Assembly: GCF_900105925.1 (NCBI RefSeq)
Contig: NZ_LT629791.1
Location: 5,550,001-5,614,000 of the forward strand
Origin: Jiangella alkaliphila
GTDB lineage: Bacteria > Actinomycetota > Actinomycetes > Jiangellales > Jiangellaceae
Length of the DNA: 64,000 nucleotides
Reading direction: 5' to 3'
The translations under genes were made by a program, and so were the position numbers. Numbering within the stretch: the first letter of the stretch is position 1; every line of letters begins with the position of its first letter. This document shows, one piece after another, positions 62,255 through 64,000 of the stretch. Below the pieces are notes generated by a model that was given only the letters and a program-made list of their open reading frames with translations, did no database searches and was not told the DNA's origin.

Positions 62255-63547
62255 ATGTCCGTCCCTGTGTCCCCGACCCTCGCCCTCAACGAAGCCCTGG
62301 CGGACAAGCGCCGCCACGGCCTGCCGGTCCTGCCGCTCGGGTTCGGTGAGGCCGGGCTGCCGGTGCACCCGGCGTTGCGTGAGGCGCTGGCGATCGGGAG
62401 CAGCCGGAATGCGTACGGCCCGGTGGCGGGGACGGCGGATCTGCGCGAGGCGGCGGCCGGCTACTGGACGCGCCGCGGCCTGCCCACGGACCCGGGGCTC
62501 GTCGTGGCCGGCCCCGGCAGCAAGCCGCTGCTGTACGGGCTGCTCCTCGCCCTCGGCGGCGACATCGTCGCGCCGTCTCCGGGCTGGGTGAGCTACCGGG
62601 CACAGGCGCGGCTGACCGGTCACCGGCCCATTCATGTGCCGACGGTGCCGGGTCAGGGCGGCGTGCCGCGACCCGACCTCGTCGCCGACGCCGTGCGCGC
62701 GGCGCGAGCGGCCGGGCGCACGGTCCGCAGCCTCGTCGTCACGACGCCGGACAACCCGACCGGCGACGTCGCGTCGCGCGGCACCATCGAGCAGATCGCC
62801 GACGTGGCCCGCGAGCTGGACCTCGCCATCGTCTCCAACGAGATCTACCGCGACCTCGTCCACCACCCCAGCACGTTCGTGCACAGCCCGGCCGAGTTCG
62901 CGCCGGAGCGGACGATCGTCACCACCGGCCTCTCGAAGAGCCTGGCCCTGTGCGGCTGGCGGCTCGGCGTCATGCGGCTACCGGACAGCCCGCTCGGCCA
63001 GTCGCTGCTGGCCGACGTCCTGGGCGTCGCCAGCGAGGTGTGGTCCAGCCCGGCGGCGCCGGTCCAGTACGCCGCCGCCTACGCGTTCGGCGAGCCGGAG
63101 GAGCTGACCGAGCGGGTCGAGCGCAGCCGCCGCCTCCACGGCGCCGTCGTCCGGGCCGTCGCGGACCGGCTGCAGCGCGCGGGCGCCGTCGTCCCGACTC
63201 CGCGAGCCGGCTTCTACCTCTACCCGGACTTCGGCGGCTGGAGCGGCTACCTCGAGCGTGAACACGGCATCACGACCGGCCGGCAGCTGGCGGCCCACCT
63301 GCTGGACACGTACGGACTCGCCGGGCTGCCCGCCGCGGACTTCGAGGGCGGCCACGACGCGCTGCGGCTGCGTCTGGCGACCAGCCTCCTGTACGGCGAC
63401 ACCGACGTGCAGCGCTACGCCGCCCTCGCCGCCGACGACCCGACGCGGCTGCCCTGGATCCGGGCGCACCTCGACCGCCTCGACGAGATCCTCACCGACC
63501 TCGCCCAGCACGCCGACCCGATCCAGGCCCGCGGCTGGGCCTGCTGA
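62255..63547 (+). CDS. PLP-dependent aminotransferase, class I/II
   Basis: This 430-residue fold-type I aminotransferase has GSKPLLYGLLLALGGDIV (PLP phosphate region), the N-P-T-G motif in TTPDNPTGDV, SNEIYRDLVH (Asp/Tyr ring contacts) and the Schiff-base Lys in GLSKSLALCGWRLG with the downstream Arg. The amino-acid substrate is not determined. ATG 62255 is chosen for family length and GGAG 11 nt upstream. About 200 bp without genes precede it. It is not coupled to neighbours. Confidence 0.92.
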   Translation: MSVPVSPTLALNEALADKRRHGLPVLPLGFGEAGLPVHPALREALAIGSSRNAYGPVAGTADLREAAAGYWTRRGLPTDPGLVVAGPGSKPLLYGLLLALGGDIVAPSPGWVSYRAQARLTGHRPIHVPTVPGQGGVPRPDLVADAVRAARAAGRTVRSLVVTTPDNPTGDVASRGTIEQIADVARELDLAIVSNEIYRDLVHHPSTFVHSPAEFAPERTIVTTGLSKSLALCGWRLGVMRLPDSPLGQSLLADVLGVASEVWSSPAAPVQYAAAYAFGEPEELTERVERSRRLHGAVVRAVADRLQRAGAVVPTPRAGFYLYPDFGGWSGYLEREHGITTGRQLAAHLLDTYGLAGLPAADFEGGHDALRLRLATSLLYGDTDVQRYAALAADDPTRLPWIRAHLDRLDEILTDLAQHADPIQARGWAC

Positions 63548-63696
63548 CCCGGGCTCTTCACCCAAACGCTGCCCCCGGTCCCCGTCTGCGCGAGGCGGCC
63601 GGTGACGACCCGGCCGGACTTGCCGATGCGGCTCGTTCCCGGATCCCGCGCCGGACGCCGTCTCCGCGGGACGCCGGCGACGCGACCGGGTCCGGG

Positions 63697-64000
63697 TCAC
63701 GCGCGCGGGTGCGCCTGCTTGTAGGCCTTGCGCAGCCGGTCGACCGAGACGTGCGTGTAGATCTGCGTCGTGCCGAGCGAGGCGTGGCCGAGCAGCTCCT
63801 GGACGCTGCGCAGGTCGGCGCCGCCCTCCAGGAGGTGCGTCGCGGCGGTGTGACGGAGCCCGTGTGGCCCGAGGTCGGGAGCGCCTGGCACAGCCTGCAG
63901 CCGCCGATGCACGACCGTGCGGGCGGCGCGCTGGTCGAGCCGGCTGCCGCGTACGCCGACGAACAGTGCGGGACCGGCGGCGGGCGTGAGCAGGCGCGGC
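63697..64000 (-). CDS. xerC: tyrosine recombinase (XerC type), C-terminal part
   Basis: The last ~101 residues of a tyrosine recombinase are present; the gene continues beyond the window. The visible part has [20 protein letters not shown], the box [21 protein letters not shown] with [17 protein letters not shown] with the catalytic Tyr, and the ending [12 protein letters not shown], typical of XerC. XerC resolves chromosome dimers at dif. The position near rpsB agrees with actinobacterial xerC. Confidence 0.92.
   Translation of the reverse strand, partial: PRLLTPAAGPALFVGVRGSRLDQRAARTVVHRRLQAVPGAPDLGPHGLRHTAATHLLEGGADLRSVQELLGHASLGTTQIYTHVSVDRLRKAYKQAHPRA

Noticed and set aside
63548-63696. 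Gene between the aminotransferase and xerC
   Set aside because: Only 149 bp, with no start signal or motif. It is probably a plain convergent intergenic region.

Overview
The window is high-GC DNA (roughly 70% or more G+C, heavily G/C-ending codons, many GTG starts) from an actinomycete chromosome (Actinomycetota). Two blocks of the conserved actinobacterial core are recognisable on the minus strand: xerC ... rpsB-tsf-pyrH-frr-cdsA-rlmN at 48.1-64 kb, and dxr-rip1-ispG-GNAT-capA-proS ... rimP-nusA-ylxR-infB-ylxP-rbfA-truB ... ribF ... rpsO at 1-25.2 kb. The genus cannot be fixed from sequence reading alone. No rRNA, tRNA, CRISPR array, complete insertion sequence or prophage was seen.

1-25.2 kb. 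The window opens inside rpsO. A methyltransferase/acetyltransferase pair (+) separates rpsO from ribF, and a MarR-MarR-MFS drug-efflux cassette separates ribF from truB, so the usual truB-ribF-rpsO run is interrupted twice. Translation and ribosome-assembly genes follow (truB, rbfA, DUF503, infB, ylxR, nusA, rimP). Then come two DUF4439 ferritin-like genes, an alpha/beta hydrolase, soluble transhydrogenase, an EamA transporter preceded by what looks like a leaderless leader-peptide attenuator, an AraC regulator, an I36-like gene remnant, proS, a CapA-like lipoprotein, a DUF4081-GNAT protein and the isoprenoid/site-2-protease trio ispG-rip1-dxr.

25.2-26.4 kb is a 1.2-kb non-coding interval packed with nested inverted repeats, including a 306-bp element with about 46-bp terminal inverted repeats.

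26.4-46.8 kb is accessory. It holds a five-gene oligopeptide ABC operon (+) whose binding protein carries a C-terminal membrane anchor, a TetR/MMPL pair sharing a 15-bp operator-like palindrome, a secreted metallophosphoesterase, a candidate contact-dependent toxin/immunity pair, a ZIP-like transporter, a VapBC-type module, a four-gene peptidase operon (M55, M20, S9, S66) suggestive of peptidoglycan-peptide recycling, and a divergent MarR/SDR pair.

46.8-64 kb starts with an unusual DivIVA-repeat/VOC-domain fusion. The rlmN-cdsA-frr-pyrH-tsf-rpsB operon follows; its rpsB has a 113-residue Ala/Glu/Pro tail and a promoter with a 16-bp palindrome in its spacer. Next are a HupE-N-like membrane-anchored protein, a second five-gene oligopeptide ABC operon (-), a tandem M23 peptidase coupled to a small two-gene module, an aminotransferase and the 3' part of a xerC-type recombinase.

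A recurring regulatory theme is a TANNNT -10 hexamer placed 6-8 nt before the start codon in about ten genes. This is the signature of leaderless transcription, which is common in this phylum.
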